From: CAYZIB01 sp964478425
GTDB lineage: Bacteria; Bacillota_I; Bacilli_A; Acholeplasmatales; WRBM01
DNA: 64,000 nt
Assembly (NCBI GenBank): GCA_964478425.1
Contig: CAYZIB010000001.1
Coordinates: forward strand, 1-64,000
Direction: 5' to 3'
In this document: positions 52,119-61,226 of the stretch, piece after piece
Layout: the number at the start of each line of letters is the position of its first letter
Numbering within the stretch: the stretch's first letter is position 1
Notes under the pieces: generated by a model
The model's input: the letters and a program-made list of their open reading frames with translations, nothing else
What the model was told of the DNA's origin: nothing
The model's database searches: none
Program-made: the position numbers and the translations under genes

Positions 52119-53921
52119 ATGAATGATGTTATTAAATTACTTTCAGCAAACATGTCAAATATGATTGCTGCTGGAGAAGTAATTGAAAGACCAGCATCAG
52201 TTATAAAAGAATTAATTGAAAATTCACTAGACGCACATGCTACTAAAATTGAAATAAATTTAAAAGAATCAGGAATAACTGAGATAATTGTAGTAGATAA
52301 TGGAATAGGAATGAGTAAAAATGATATAAAAATGTCACTTAAAAGACATGCAACATCTAAAATTAATCAAGAAAGTGATTTGTTTAATCTTAAAACATTA
52401 GGATTTCGTGGAGAAGCAATACCTTCAATTGCATCAGTCAGTTTAATGAGTATTGCCTCTAAAAATGCAGAAGTTGGTTATGAAGTAGTTGTTAAAGCAA
52501 GTAATATCATAAAAGAAAATGAAATTGCTATGAATACTGGTACAATAATTAAGGTTAATCAATTGTTTTTTAATACACCAGCAAGATTAAAGTATTTAAA
52601 ATCAGTTAATACAGAATTATCAATTATAAGTGATTTAGTTATGAAATTTGCACTTGCAAATCCTAATGTATATTTTAGATTAACAAACGATAAAAAAGAA
52701 ATATTTAAAACAAATGGAAATAATGATCTAGTAAGTTTAATAAGTCAATTTTATGGTTTTGAATTAGCTAATAATTTACTTAAAATTGATAAATCAGAAA
52801 TTGGATTTAAAATAAATGGGTATATTTCAAATTCAAAAATTTATAAATCTAAAAAAATATATATAAATTTTATTGTTAATGGTAGAATAATAAAAAATTA
52901 TATTTTAACTGAAAAATTAATAAATTGTTATCAATCATTTATTCCTGTTATGAAATATCCTTTTGCATTGATTTTTATAAATATTGATCCTTTTTTAATT
53001 GATGTTAATATCCATCCAACAAAAAAAGAAATCAAATTTTCAAACGAAAATAAAGTATATGAAATATTAGAAAAAACAATTTTAGATGCATTATATAATT
53101 ATAATCCTCTTATTAATGAAACAATAGTAAATAATAGAAATTATGAATCAGAAAAAAAAGTAGATACACCAATTTTTAATAATTTTAATTATGATAAAAT
53201 ATATGGGGATTTTTCTTCAGATAGTTTATTAGAAGAAAAAAATGAAGAAGAACAAAAATTTGAAATAAAAAATAATATAGAAGAAAAAAACAATAATAAT
53301 TTAAATAATAAAATAAATGATCTTATTTCTAATCCTAAAAATAAAATTCCTTTTTTAGAATATATAGGGCAATATAGAGGAACATATTTATTATTTCAAG
53401 ACGATGAATCATTATATTTAATTGATCAACATGCAGCTCAAGAAAGAATAAGATATGAATTATATTTAAAAGGTTTAGAAAATATTAAAAATGAAAAACA
53501 AGATTTATTAATACCAGTAGATATTGAAGTTGATCCTTCTGAATATATTTTTATAAAAGATAATTTAGACAAGTTCAATGATCTTGGAATTGAAATATGT
53601 GAATCTGGAATTAATAGTTTTTTTATTAGAAGTGTTCCTTATTGGCTTAAAGATGATATAAAAGAAAATATAAATAATTTAATTAATTTTATTTATGATA
53701 AGAAATCTTTGAATATAACTTTATTTAAAGATGAAATTGCAAAAAAAATGGCTTGTAAATCTTCAATAAAAGCAAATCAGTATGTAAGACAAATCGAAGC
53801 TTTAAAATTAATAGAAGATTTAAATAAATGTAATAATCCTTTTAACTGTCCACATGGTAGACCTGTTTTTATTAAATTTAAAAATTATGAAATAGAAAAA
53901 ATGTTTAAAAGAGTAATATGA
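52119..53921 (+). CDS. mutL: DNA mismatch repair endonuclease MutL
   Basis: A 600-residue protein. The GHKL ATPase half has VIKELIENSLDAHA, DNGIGM and GFRGEAIPSI. The linker (about 350-410) is low-complexity and Asn-rich. The C-terminal half has the endonuclease motif DQHAAQERIRYE, ACKSSIKAN and CPHGRP, so this is a nicking MutL of the kind found where MutH is missing. It starts 11 bases after mutS and overlaps miaA by four. Confidence 0.95.
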   Translation: MNDVIKLLSANMSNMIAAGEVIERPASVIKELIENSLDAHATKIEINLKESGITEIIVVDNGIGMSKNDIKMSLKRHATSKINQESDLFNLKTLGFRGEAIPSIASVSLMSIASKNAEVGYEVVVKASNIIKENEIAMNTGTIIKVNQLFFNTPARLKYLKSVNTELSIISDLVMKFALANPNVYFRLTNDKKEIFKTNGNNDLVSLISQFYGFELANNLLKIDKSEIGFKINGYISNSKIYKSKKIYINFIVNGRIIKNYILTEKLINCYQSFIPVMKYPFALIFINIDPFLIDVNIHPTKKEIKFSNENKVYEILEKTILDALYNYNPLINETIVNNRNYESEKKVDTPIFNNFNYDKIYGDFSSDSLLEEKNEEEQKFEIKNNIEEKNNNNLNNKINDLISNPKNKIPFLEYIGQYRGTYLLFQDDESLYLIDQHAAQERIRYELYLKGLENIKNEKQDLLIPVDIEVDPSEYIFIKDNLDKFNDLGIEICESGINSFFIRSVPYWLKDDIKENINNLINFIYDKKSLNITLFKDEIAKKMACKSSIKANQYVRQIEALKLIEDLNKCNNPFNCPHGRPVFIKFKNYEIEKMFKRVI

Positions 53922-54793
53922 AAAAAGTAATAGCTTTAATAGGTCCAACAGCATCATATAAAACATATTTTTCAATTAGAATTGCTAAAAGTTTTAATTT
54001 AGAAATTATAAATGGTGATTCTGTACAACTGCATAAAGATTTAAACATTGGTAGTGCAAAAATTACAAAAGATGAAATGCAGGGAATAAAACATCATTTA
54101 TTAGATATTGTTGATGCTGATTATGAGTTTAGTGTGGCGGATTATCAAAATATTGTAAGAAATAAAATTAATGAATTAGATATTCCTTTTATTGTTGGTG
54201 GTACAGGATTATATATAAAATCTGTATTATATAATTATGAATTTACTGATGAAAAAAGAAATTTAGATTTAGAAAAGCAATATGAAAATTATACAAATTT
54301 AGAACTGTATCAATTGTTACAAGAAAAAAATCAAAAATTAGCAAATAAATATCATATGAATAATAGAAAAAGGATTTTAAGAGCATTAGAACTTTCGAAT
54401 TCTGATGTAAAAAATAAAAAAGATGAATTATTGTATGATGCGCTTATTATAATGCTTGATATTGACAGAAATAAGTTATATGAAAAAATTGATTTAAGAG
54501 TAGATAAAATGATTAATGATGGTTTAGTTGATGAAGTAAAGGAATTAAAGAAAAAAAATATTTATGTAAATGTTATTGGCTATAAAGAAATATATTCTTA
54601 TTTAAATAATGAAATTTCTTTAGATGAAGCAATTTTTTTAATAAAAAAAAATACAAGACATCTTGCTAAAAGACAATTAACTTTTTTTAATAATCAGTTT
54701 AAAAATATAGTTAAAATTAAATTTGATTATGAAAATATAGATGAAACTTTTAATAATTTACATAAATGTATTAAGAATTTTTTAGAAAAATGA
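53918..54793 (+). CDS. miaA: tRNA dimethylallyltransferase MiaA, altered P-loop
   Basis: A 291-residue enzyme that puts the isopentenyl group on A37 of tRNAs reading U-starting codons; MiaB (45334) then acts on the product. GDSVQLHKDLNIGSAK, IVGGTGLYIKS and KNTRHLAKRQLTFF match the family. The Walker A reads GPTASYKT, with Tyr14 where a glycine is nearly invariant. The DNA (GCA TCA TAT AAA) has no frameshift there. The rest of the protein is full length, so it may still be active with altered phosphate binding. It overlaps mutL and aroK by four bases each. Confidence 0.92.
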   Translation: MKKVIALIGPTASYKTYFSIRIAKSFNLEIINGDSVQLHKDLNIGSAKITKDEMQGIKHHLLDIVDADYEFSVADYQNIVRNKINELDIPFIVGGTGLYIKSVLYNYEFTDEKRNLDLEKQYENYTNLELYQLLQEKNQKLANKYHMNNRKRILRALELSNSDVKNKKDELLYDALIIMLDIDRNKLYEKIDLRVDKMINDGLVDEVKELKKKNIYVNVIGYKEIYSYLNNEISLDEAIFLIKKNTRHLAKRQLTFFNNQFKNIVKIKFDYENIDETFNNLHKCIKNFLEK

Positions 54794-55296
54794 TTATTTT
54801 TTTGATTGGTATGCCTGGCGCTGGCAAATCTACATTAGCTAAATCATTTTGTAAAGAAAACACTAGTTTTGTTTTTTTTGATACAGATATAGAAATCGAA
54901 AAAAAATTAAATAAATCTATTTTAAATATATTTAATGAAGAAGGTCAAATCTATTTTAGAGAACAAGAAACAAGTATATTAAAAAATTTAGATTCTAAAA
55001 AAAATATAATATGCGCAACAGGTGGTGGCGTTATTTTAAAAGATGAAAATATAAAATTAATGAAAGAAAAAGGAATTTTAATATACTTAAATTGTAATAT
55101 TAGTACTTTAGAAAATAGATTAAAGAACAATTCCACAAGACCTTTACTAAAAGATAAAAAATTAATTGAATTATATAATGAAAGAAAAGATATATATAAA
55201 TTAAATGCTGATTATATTATTAATAGAAATAAAACTATAAAAGAAAATATGAAGGAATTAAAATTGATATATGAAAAAGAAAATTTTAGTAATTAA
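54790..55296 (+). CDS. aroK: Shikimate kinase
   Basis: A 168-residue kinase of normal length. The P-loop is GMPGAGKSTLAK, with FDTDIEIEKK binding shikimate, TGGGVIL and the lid NSTRPLLKD. It phosphorylates shikimate in aromatic amino acid synthesis. It is followed by aroQ of the same pathway with a 26-base overlap, so the two are coupled. No other shikimate genes are seen in the window. Confidence 0.92.
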   Translation: MIIFLIGMPGAGKSTLAKSFCKENTSFVFFDTDIEIEKKLNKSILNIFNEEGQIYFREQETSILKNLDSKKNIICATGGGVILKDENIKLMKEKGILIYLNCNISTLENRLKNNSTRPLLKDKKLIELYNERKDIYKLNADYIINRNKTIKENMKELKLIYEKENFSN

Positions 55297-55702
55297 TGGA
55301 CCTAATTTAAATATGTTAGGAAAAAGGGACAAGGATAATTATGGAGAATTAACATTAAATAAAATTAATAAATTAATTAAAAAAACAAATGAAAATACTT
55401 TTAAAATAAGCTTTTTTCAAAGTAATTTTGAAGGAAAAATAATAAATAAAATTCAAAAATCACAAAAATATTTTGCTATTATTATAAATCCAGGGGCTTA
55501 TACTCATACATCTATTGCAATACATGATGCTTTAGAAATATATAAAGGAATTATTTTAGAAGTACATTTAAGTGATATTTATAATCGTGAAGAATATAGA
55601 AAGATTAATTATATTACTGAATTAGCAGAAAAAAGCTTTATTGGTGAAAAAGAAAATAGTTATATAAATGCAATTAACTATTTAAAAAATAAAAAAATAT
55701 GA
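55271..55702 (+). CDS. aroQ: Type II 3-dehydroquinate dehydratase
   Basis: A 143-residue enzyme of normal length. The flexible active-site loop is GPNLNMLGKRDKDNYGE with the catalytic tyrosine, and NPGAYTHTSIAIHDAL and EVHLSDIYNREEYR follow. It dehydrates 3-dehydroquinate. Its TGA stop overlaps the extended -10 of the next promoter. Confidence 0.94.
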   Translation: MKKKILVINGPNLNMLGKRDKDNYGELTLNKINKLIKKTNENTFKISFFQSNFEGKIINKIQKSQKYFAIIINPGAYTHTSIAIHDALEIYKGIILEVHLSDIYNREEYRKINYITELAEKSFIGEKENSYINAINYLKNKKI

Positions 55703-55708
55703 TATAAT
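55700..55708 (+). promoter_or_regulatory. Extended -10 promoter overlapping the aroQ stop
   Basis: TGATATAAT, where the TGA is also the aroQ stop codon. The -35 region is A-rich without a clear hexamer. Confidence 0.55.
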
Positions 55709-55733
55709 AAATAAAAAGAAGAGGTGTTTTAAT

Positions 55734-57092
55734 TTGAGTGATGGTTATCAGTCCTGCTTATTACTAGCGGCGAATGTTCCTTATTACAATATTTTATTAC
55801 TTATTATTTTAGTTTTACTTTCAGCATTTTTTAGTGCAAGTGAAACATCAATTACAAAGGTTAACAAAGTTAGATTAAAAGTTTTAGCTGATGAGGGATC
55901 TAAAAAAGCAAGAAAAGCAATTAATGTTTTAGAAAATTATGATAAAACTTTAACAACTCTATTATTTGGAAATAACTTAGTTAATATTGCTATATCTATT
56001 TTAGCAGCTAATTTATTTGCAAGTTTTATAGTTAATCAAAGTATGGTTGATTTTATTTCGATTTTAGTTACAACTGTAGTTGTATTGATATTTGGAGAAA
56101 TTATGCCAAAATCTTTGGCAAATAAATATTCAGAAAAAATTGCATTATTTGTTTCTGAAATAATTTATACTTTAAATATAGTTTTAACTCCATTTACAAT
56201 TCTTTTTATGTTATTAAAAAATAAAGTTTTAAAATCACCAGATTGTGAAGATAAAATTACTGAAAATGAATTAGAAGAAATTTTAGACAATATGGAAAAA
56301 TCAGGTGAATTGGAAGAAGAACAAAACGATTTAATGCAAGCTGTATTAGAGTTAAATGATAAAACTGTTTCTGATATAATGACTCCTAGAGTTGATATTA
56401 TTGGTGTTAATGTTAATGATTCTATTGATGATATTAAAAAAGTTTTCTTTGATTCTAAATTTTCAAGAATACCTGTATATGATAATGATAAAGATAATAT
56501 AGTAGGAATTTTATATGAAAGAGATTTTTTTACTAAATTATTAAAAAAGCAAAAAATTAATATTAAATCTTTAATGAAACCAGTTATTTTTGTTCAAAAA
56601 GAAATGAAAGTAGATGCGCTAATTAATGAATTACAAACTTCTAAAACTCATATTGCAATTGTTTCTGATGAGTTTGGTGGAACAGATGGACTTGTTACAC
56701 TTGAAGATGCATTTGAAGAATTAGTTGGTGAAATATTTGATGAACATGATGAACTTGTTGAATTACCATTAATTCAATTATCTGAATTTGAATATAAAAT
56801 TGATGCAGATTTGGAAGTTGAAGAATTATTTGATGAATTAGATTTAGGAAAAGCTCCTGAAACATCTTATAATAAAATTGGTGGATGGTTATGTGAGCTT
56901 GCTGAAGATATCCCTGAATTAGGAATGGTTATTAATTATAATGCAATATATTCTAAATATGATGAAAAATTAGAAGATTATAAAGATTATAATAAATTAT
57001 TACAATTTACTATTACAGATGTTCAAGAAAGAAGAATAATTAAAGCTAATTTAAAGGTTATTGATAATACAAATGAAGAGGTTAATGATTAA
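55734..57092 (+). CDS. HlyC/CorC family membrane protein with CNNM and CBS domains
   Basis: A 452-residue protein. The N-terminal CNNM-type membrane domain (about residues 15-170, with SASETSITKVNKVRLK and FGEIMPKSLANKYSE) is followed by a CBS pair (DIMTPRVDIIGV through SDEFGGTDGLVTLEDAFEELVGEI) and a CorC/HlyC transporter-associated domain. Relatives take part in magnesium efflux or its control; the old hemolysin label is misleading. The start is TTG at 55734 with GAGGTG upstream. It has its own promoter and a strong terminator. Confidence 0.9.
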   Translation: MSDGYQSCLLLAANVPYYNILLLIILVLLSAFFSASETSITKVNKVRLKVLADEGSKKARKAINVLENYDKTLTTLLFGNNLVNIAISILAANLFASFIVNQSMVDFISILVTTVVVLIFGEIMPKSLANKYSEKIALFVSEIIYTLNIVLTPFTILFMLLKNKVLKSPDCEDKITENELEEILDNMEKSGELEEEQNDLMQAVLELNDKTVSDIMTPRVDIIGVNVNDSIDDIKKVFFDSKFSRIPVYDNDKDNIVGILYERDFFTKLLKKQKINIKSLMKPVIFVQKEMKVDALINELQTSKTHIAIVSDEFGGTDGLVTLEDAFEELVGEIFDEHDELVELPLIQLSEFEYKIDADLEVEELFDELDLGKAPETSYNKIGGWLCELAEDIPELGMVINYNAIYSKYDEKLEDYKDYNKLLQFTITDVQERRIIKANLKVIDNTNEEVND

Positions 57093-57102
57093 CCTCTTTT
57101 TC
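57076..57102 (+). terminator. Terminator overlapping the end of the CBS membrane protein gene
   Basis: AAGAGGTTAA (57076-57085) and TTAACCTCTT (57089-57098) form a perfect 10-bp stem with a TGA loop and a T run; the stop codon lies inside the right arm. Confidence 0.87.
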
Positions 57103-57122
57103 GTTCTAAATTGTTTAATAAA

Positions 57123-57150
57123 TTGACTTTTAAAAAAATGAGAGTATAAT
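57123..57150 (+). promoter_or_regulatory. Promoter of degV
   Basis: TTGACT (57123-57128), a 16-base spacer, then TATAAT (57145-57150). Confidence 0.72.
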
Positions 57151-57173
57151 TTATCTAAAAAAGGAGGAATTAT

Positions 57174-58058
57174 ATGGAAAATAATTTTATTTTATCATGT
57201 GAATCTACTTGTGATTTGCCATTAACATATGTAAAAGAAAATAATATTCCTATTCTTTTTTATTCATATGTTTTAAATAATGAAGTTTTAATTGATGATA
57301 TGGGAGAAAAACCAGAAGCTAAAAAAAATTTTTATAATCTATTAGAAACAGGTTCGATTCCAAAAACATCTCAACTAAATGTTATAGAATATAAAGAATT
57401 TTTTTATGAACAATTAAAAAAAGGAGATATATTACATATTACATTTGGAACTGGTATGACTAATTCATATCAAAATGCTTTAATTGCAAAAAAAGAATTA
57501 GAAGAAGAATTTAAAGATAGAAAAATTTATATTGTTGATTCATTATGTAGTTCGTCTGGTTATGGAATGCTAGTATGTTTTGCTAATGATTTAAAAAATC
57601 AAGGGCATGATATAGAATATATTTATAATTGGTTATTAAACAATAGAAATAAAATTCATCATCAATTTTTTTCTACTGATTTAAAATATTTTAAAAGAAG
57701 TGGAAGAATTTCATTTACATCAGCGATACTTGGAACTATGTTTGGAATTTGTCCAATAATGCATTTAGATAAATCTGGAAAAATTGTTGCTTACCAAAAA
57801 GCAAGAGGAAAGAAAAATGCAATATTAAAAACAATTGAAGAATTAAAAAATCATGCCGAAAATGGAATATTATATAATAATAAATTGTTTATAAGTCATT
57901 CTAATCAATTAGAAGATGCACTAAGATTAAAAGAAGCAATTTTAAATGAATTTAAAAATATTAAGGATATTCCTATATATGATATTGGATCAATTATAGC
58001 ATCACATTGTGGACCAGGAACTATTGCTTGTTATTTTTTAGGTGATGAAAGAATATAA
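57174..58058 (+). CDS. DegV family fatty acid-binding protein
   Basis: A 294-residue protein of the DegV family, normal length. SCESTCDLPLTYVKEN opens it, THFGTGMTNSYQNA-like ITFGTGMTNSYQNA forms the ligand-contact loop, and DSLCSSSGYGML follows. Members bind fatty acids; FakB proteins present them to the kinase FakA for use in phospholipids. No fakA homolog is seen nearby. It is a single-gene transcript with an AAAGGAGG ribosome site. Confidence 0.9.
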   Translation: MENNFILSCESTCDLPLTYVKENNIPILFYSYVLNNEVLIDDMGEKPEAKKNFYNLLETGSIPKTSQLNVIEYKEFFYEQLKKGDILHITFGTGMTNSYQNALIAKKELEEEFKDRKIYIVDSLCSSSGYGMLVCFANDLKNQGHDIEYIYNWLLNNRNKIHHQFFSTDLKYFKRSGRISFTSAILGTMFGICPIMHLDKSGKIVAYQKARGKKNAILKTIEELKNHAENGILYNNKLFISHSNQLEDALRLKEAILNEFKNIKDIPIYDIGSIIASHCGPGTIACYFLGDERI

Positions 58059-58066
58059 TTTAAATT

Positions 58067-58092
58067 AAAACTACCATGTTGGTAGTTTTTTT
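58067..58092 (+). terminator. Terminator after degV
   Basis: AAAACTACCA (58067-58076) and TGGTAGTTTT (58080-58089) form a perfect 10-bp stem with a three-base loop and T run. Confidence 0.87.
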
Positions 58093-58146
58093 ATTTTAAT
58101 AGTAAATAAATATTAATTACAATTCATATATTTAATTGGTGAAAAA

Positions 58147-59223
58147 ATGAAAAAAAAGATTATTTTTATTTTATTATTTTTTTTAATATTATTAATTAAA
58201 CCAAAAACTGTTAAAGCATTTAATACTCAAGCAAAATCATATATTTTATATAATATGAATACAAATGAAATAATAAAAGAACGAAATTCAAATGAAAAAA
58301 TGTTAACTGCATCAATTTCTAAATTATTAACTGCAATAATTGCACTTGAAACAACCAATATAAATAAAGAAGTAACAATAACAAAAGAAGACTTAAATAT
58401 GGAAGGTTCTAAAGCCTACATTTTGGAAGGAGAAAAAGTTAAATTAATTGATTTAATTTATGGTTTATTATTAAGAAGTGGTAATGATTGTGCAAATGCA
58501 ATTAGTAATGCTTGTTTTGGATCAGAAAAAAATTTTGTTAAAAAAATGAATGAATATGCAAAAAAATTAAAAATGAAAAATTCTTTTTTTAATAATCCAA
58601 GTGGATTAGATGAAAAAAATTCAAATTATAGTACTGCATATGATATGGCATTATTAATGACTTATTGTTTTAAAAATGAAACATTTAAAAAAATAAATAA
58701 TACTCAAATTTATAAATTTAAAAGTGATAAAACTTCATATGTATTTAAAAATAAACATAGATTAATTAATAAAAAAAGTATTTATAATGGTGGGAAAACT
58801 GGTTATACAAAAAAAGCTGGAAGAACACTTGTTACAACTGCAACTAAAAATAATTTAAATTTAGTTGTAGTTACCTTTAAAGATCCTAATGATTTTAATG
58901 ATCATGAAGAATTGATTAAATATGGAATAGATTATTACGAAGAAAAAGTTTTATTAAAAAAACAAGTTTTAAATTATTATTTTGATAATAAAAATTATTT
59001 AGGTTATATAAAAGATGATATTATTATTTATAAAGATGATAATTTAAATGATTATTATATTTTAATATATTTTTATCAAAATAAAATAGATGATGTAATA
59101 GGAATTATTAAAGTTTATTTACATGATAATTATTTGTTTTCTGTAAATATTTATGAATATGATCCACTTTCTAATGATAATAAAGTATTTTATGATTTAT
59201 TTATGAGGTATTTTTATGATTGA
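58147..59223 (+). CDS. D-alanyl-D-alanine carboxypeptidase, probably sporulation type (DacB/DacF)
   Basis: A 358-residue penicillin-binding protein with a signal peptide (about residues 1-24, ending VKAF). The active-site motifs are SxxK in ASISKLLTA, SGN in RSGNDCAN and KTG in GGKTGYTKKAG. It trims D-Ala from stem peptides. Because spmA and spmB follow with eight-base overlaps, as after dacB in Bacillus, I infer a role in spore cortex cross-link control. The C-terminal 110 residues are less conserved. Confidence 0.88.
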   Translation: MKKKIIFILLFFLILLIKPKTVKAFNTQAKSYILYNMNTNEIIKERNSNEKMLTASISKLLTAIIALETTNINKEVTITKEDLNMEGSKAYILEGEKVKLIDLIYGLLLRSGNDCANAISNACFGSEKNFVKKMNEYAKKLKMKNSFFNNPSGLDEKNSNYSTAYDMALLMTYCFKNETFKKINNTQIYKFKSDKTSYVFKNKHRLINKKSIYNGGKTGYTKKAGRTLVTTATKNNLNLVVVTFKDPNDFNDHEELIKYGIDYYEEKVLLKKQVLNYYFDNKNYLGYIKDDIIIYKDDNLNDYYILIYFYQNKIDDVIGIIKVYLHDNYLFSVNIYEYDPLSNDNKVFYDLFMRYFYD

Positions 59224-59800
59224 TTTAATATGGATTATTATAATTATTATTTCATTAGTTTATGGAATTTTTACAAATAATATGACAAATATAAATAAAA
59301 TAATCTTAGATTTACCTAAGAATTCTTTAAATTTAATGATTGATTTTTCTGCAAGTATTATTTTTTGGAATGGAATTTTAAATGTTGCTAAAGACGGAGG
59401 ATTTTTATCTTTTTTAACCAAATATATTAAAAAAATAATTAAACCATTTTTTAAAGAAGTGCCTTTTGATTCTTTGGCATTAGATTATATTGCGGGAAAT
59501 ATTGCTGCTAATATATTAGGGTTAGGAAATGCCGCAACACCTTTAGGAATAAAAGCAATAAAAGAATTAGAATTATTAAATAATAATAAAAAAGAAGCTA
59601 CTAAACCAATGATAACATTAATTATATTAAATACTACTGGTTTTACAATTTTACCGACTACTATTCTAGCATTAAGAAATTCATATAATGCAAATATAAC
59701 CGTTCAATTAATACCAATTATAATTTTAGTTAGTTTTATTATTACTATAATAGGTTTATTTATTAACCATCTTTTTAAAAGAAGCATAATAAATGAGTAA
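59216..59800 (+). CDS. spmA: Spore maturation protein A
   Basis: A 194-residue membrane protein with the nucleoside-recognition (Gate) fold. The segment DYIAGNIAANILGLGNAATPLGIKA is the conserved core of SpmA. About four or five hydrophobic helices are visible. With SpmB it is needed for full spore core dehydration in Bacillus and Clostridium. It overlaps both neighbours by eight bases. Confidence 0.92.
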   Translation: MIDLIWIIIIIISLVYGIFTNNMTNINKIILDLPKNSLNLMIDFSASIIFWNGILNVAKDGGFLSFLTKYIKKIIKPFFKEVPFDSLALDYIAGNIAANILGLGNAATPLGIKAIKELELLNNNKKEATKPMITLIILNTTGFTILPTTILALRNSYNANITVQLIPIIILVSFIITIIGLFINHLFKRSIINE

Positions 59801-60287
59801 TTATATAATACCTATTTTTATTTTATTAATATGTTTATTTCCTTTTTTTAAAAAAAAGAAAGTATATAAATCTTTTATAGATGGTTGTACTGAAGGAATT
59901 AATTTGTGTATTAAATTGTTTCCTTATATGTTATCAATGATATTTGCAACTTCTTTATTAAAAGTATCTAATTTATTATCTGATATATTTAAGTTTGTAA
60001 AAAATGTTCCAATAGAATTAATTACACAGGGATTATTTAGATCTTTATCAGCAAATGCTTCTTTAGCATCAATGCTTGAAATTTATAATAAATTTGGTGT
60101 TGATTCTAAAGAAGGAATAATATCTTCGATATTACAAGGTTCTACTGATACTACTATATATGTAATAACACTTTATTTTGGATCTGTTTCCATTGTTAAA
60201 TATAAATATGCTTTAAAAGTTGGGTTATTAGTCGATTTAATTGGATTTATTATTTGTATATTAATTTATATGTTTATATTAAAGTAA
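59793..60287 (+). CDS. spmB: Spore maturation protein B
   Basis: A 164-residue membrane protein, the SpmB partner. FIDGCTEGINLCIKLFPYML near the start, GLFRSLSANASLASML in the middle and LQGSTDTTIYVITLYFGSV are the conserved SpmB elements. It is the last gene of the carboxypeptidase-spmA-spmB operon; an imperfect terminator follows. Confidence 0.92.
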   Translation: MSNYIIPIFILLICLFPFFKKKKVYKSFIDGCTEGINLCIKLFPYMLSMIFATSLLKVSNLLSDIFKFVKNVPIELITQGLFRSLSANASLASMLEIYNKFGVDSKEGIISSILQGSTDTTIYVITLYFGSVSIVKYKYALKVGLLVDLIGFIICILIYMFILK

Positions 60288-60324
60288 ATCTTATAAGTCT
60301 TGAATAACATATAAGGTTTTATTG
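60286..60324 (+). terminator. Terminator after spmB
   Basis: AAATCTTATA (60286-60295) pairs with TATAAGGTTT (60310-60319), 10 bp with one wobble and a 14-base loop, followed by T-rich sequence. Confidence 0.55.
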
Positions 60325-60338
60325 ATTAATCTAATCAT

Positions 60339-60366
60339 TTGTAAAAAATTTGAAATGTAGTATAAT
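60339..60366 (+). promoter_or_regulatory. Promoter of the decayed lipoprotein gene
   Basis: TTGTAA (60339-60344), a 16-base spacer, then TATAAT (60361-60366). A GAGGA ribosome site follows at about 60393. Confidence 0.55.
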
Positions 60367-60401
60367 ATTTAATATATAATAATATAAATTTAGAGGAAAA
60401 A

Positions 60402-61024
60402 ATAGAAAAAATTTTATTATTTATTTTATTATTAGTTGCTTTACAAACTGAAGGATGTTCATCATTAACTGAAGAACAATATTTATCATTAATTGGAACA
60501 GAAGAATTATATTTTAAAACTGCTGAAATGCGTTTTTGTTATAGCAAAATATTAGTATATAATGAAGAAAATAATAATTATGAACATTCTTATAAAAAAT
60601 ACAATGAGGGTAAATTAGATAAAAATAAATCATATATAGAGACATTTGATGATGCCAATGATGCCTATAATGAATTAGTTAATATTGTAAGAATTGATAC
60701 AAGTTTTAGATTTAATGAAGATTATTTTTTTGCTTCAAATTACGATATATCTAAAACTAAAAATGGATATATACTTAAAGATAGCCATGAAAATATATAG
60801 TAGATTCTAAAGGATATATTAAAACAGCAACATCAATTTTTAAAAAATTAGAACCAATATTAGGAATGATTTACAGCCAAAAATGTATTTATAATGAACC
60901 AATTAAATTTAGTGATTATGTTGAAAATAATAATATAAACACTAAAAAAATAGAAGAATGCTTCATAACAGATAATATTATTGAAAAATTTAGAAGTTAT
61001 GGAGGTTATGTTAAGAAAAATTAA
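60402..61024 (+). pseudogene. Decayed secreted or lipoprotein-like gene (start lost, frameshift)
   Basis: A continuous reading can be traced from 60402, where a ribosome site (GAGGA) precedes ATA instead of ATG. It continues with a hydrophobic signal-like stretch (EKILLFILLLVAL) and a cysteine at QTEGCSS. It runs to a stop at 60798, and coding resumes in another frame (VDSKGYIKTATS) to the stop at 61022-61024. Adding one A to the A-run at 60790-60793 would join the two parts as HEKYIVDSKG. Only the part from the ATG at 60528 to 60800 is an ordinary open frame. I recognise no family. Two lesions suggest a pseudogene, though an assembly error is possible. Confidence 0.7.
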
Positions 61025-61031
61025 AAATAAG

Positions 61032-61067
61032 GTAAGTTTATTTTAAATAATAGACTTACTTTTTTTA
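61032..61067 (+). terminator. Terminator after the decayed lipoprotein gene
   Basis: GTAAGTTTATT (61032-61042) and AATAGACTTAC (61049-61059) form an 11-bp stem with one wobble and a six-base loop, followed by eight T. The next 130 bases to the rluB promoter hold nothing I can identify. Confidence 0.78.
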
Positions 61068-61201
61068 TTTATATTTAAATTAAATATCAATAAAAATTTA
61101 GAATTATTATTTACTAAAAATAATCCAAAATTAAATTTTATGATGCATATAATTTATTATTATGCTTTTTTTATTTTTTTGTTTTTTTTCAAAACAACAT
61201 A

Positions 61202-61210
61202 TGATATAAT
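61202..61210 (+). promoter_or_regulatory. Extended -10 promoter of rluB
   Basis: TGATATAAT at 61202-61210, with no clear -35 in the T-rich upstream DNA. It places the transcript start a few bases before the rluB ribosome site. Confidence 0.6.
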
Positions 61211-61226
61211 TATAAAAGGTGGTATT

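Noticed and set aside
53911..53960. A frameshift as the cause of the odd MiaA P-loop
   Set aside because: The frame is continuous on both sides (IALIGPTAS before, KT after), so it is a single-codon difference and not a shift.
61140..61226. An extended N-terminus for rluB with a hydrophobic stretch
   Set aside because: It would run through the extended -10 promoter and the ribosome site; the S4 domain starts at the ATG at 61227.
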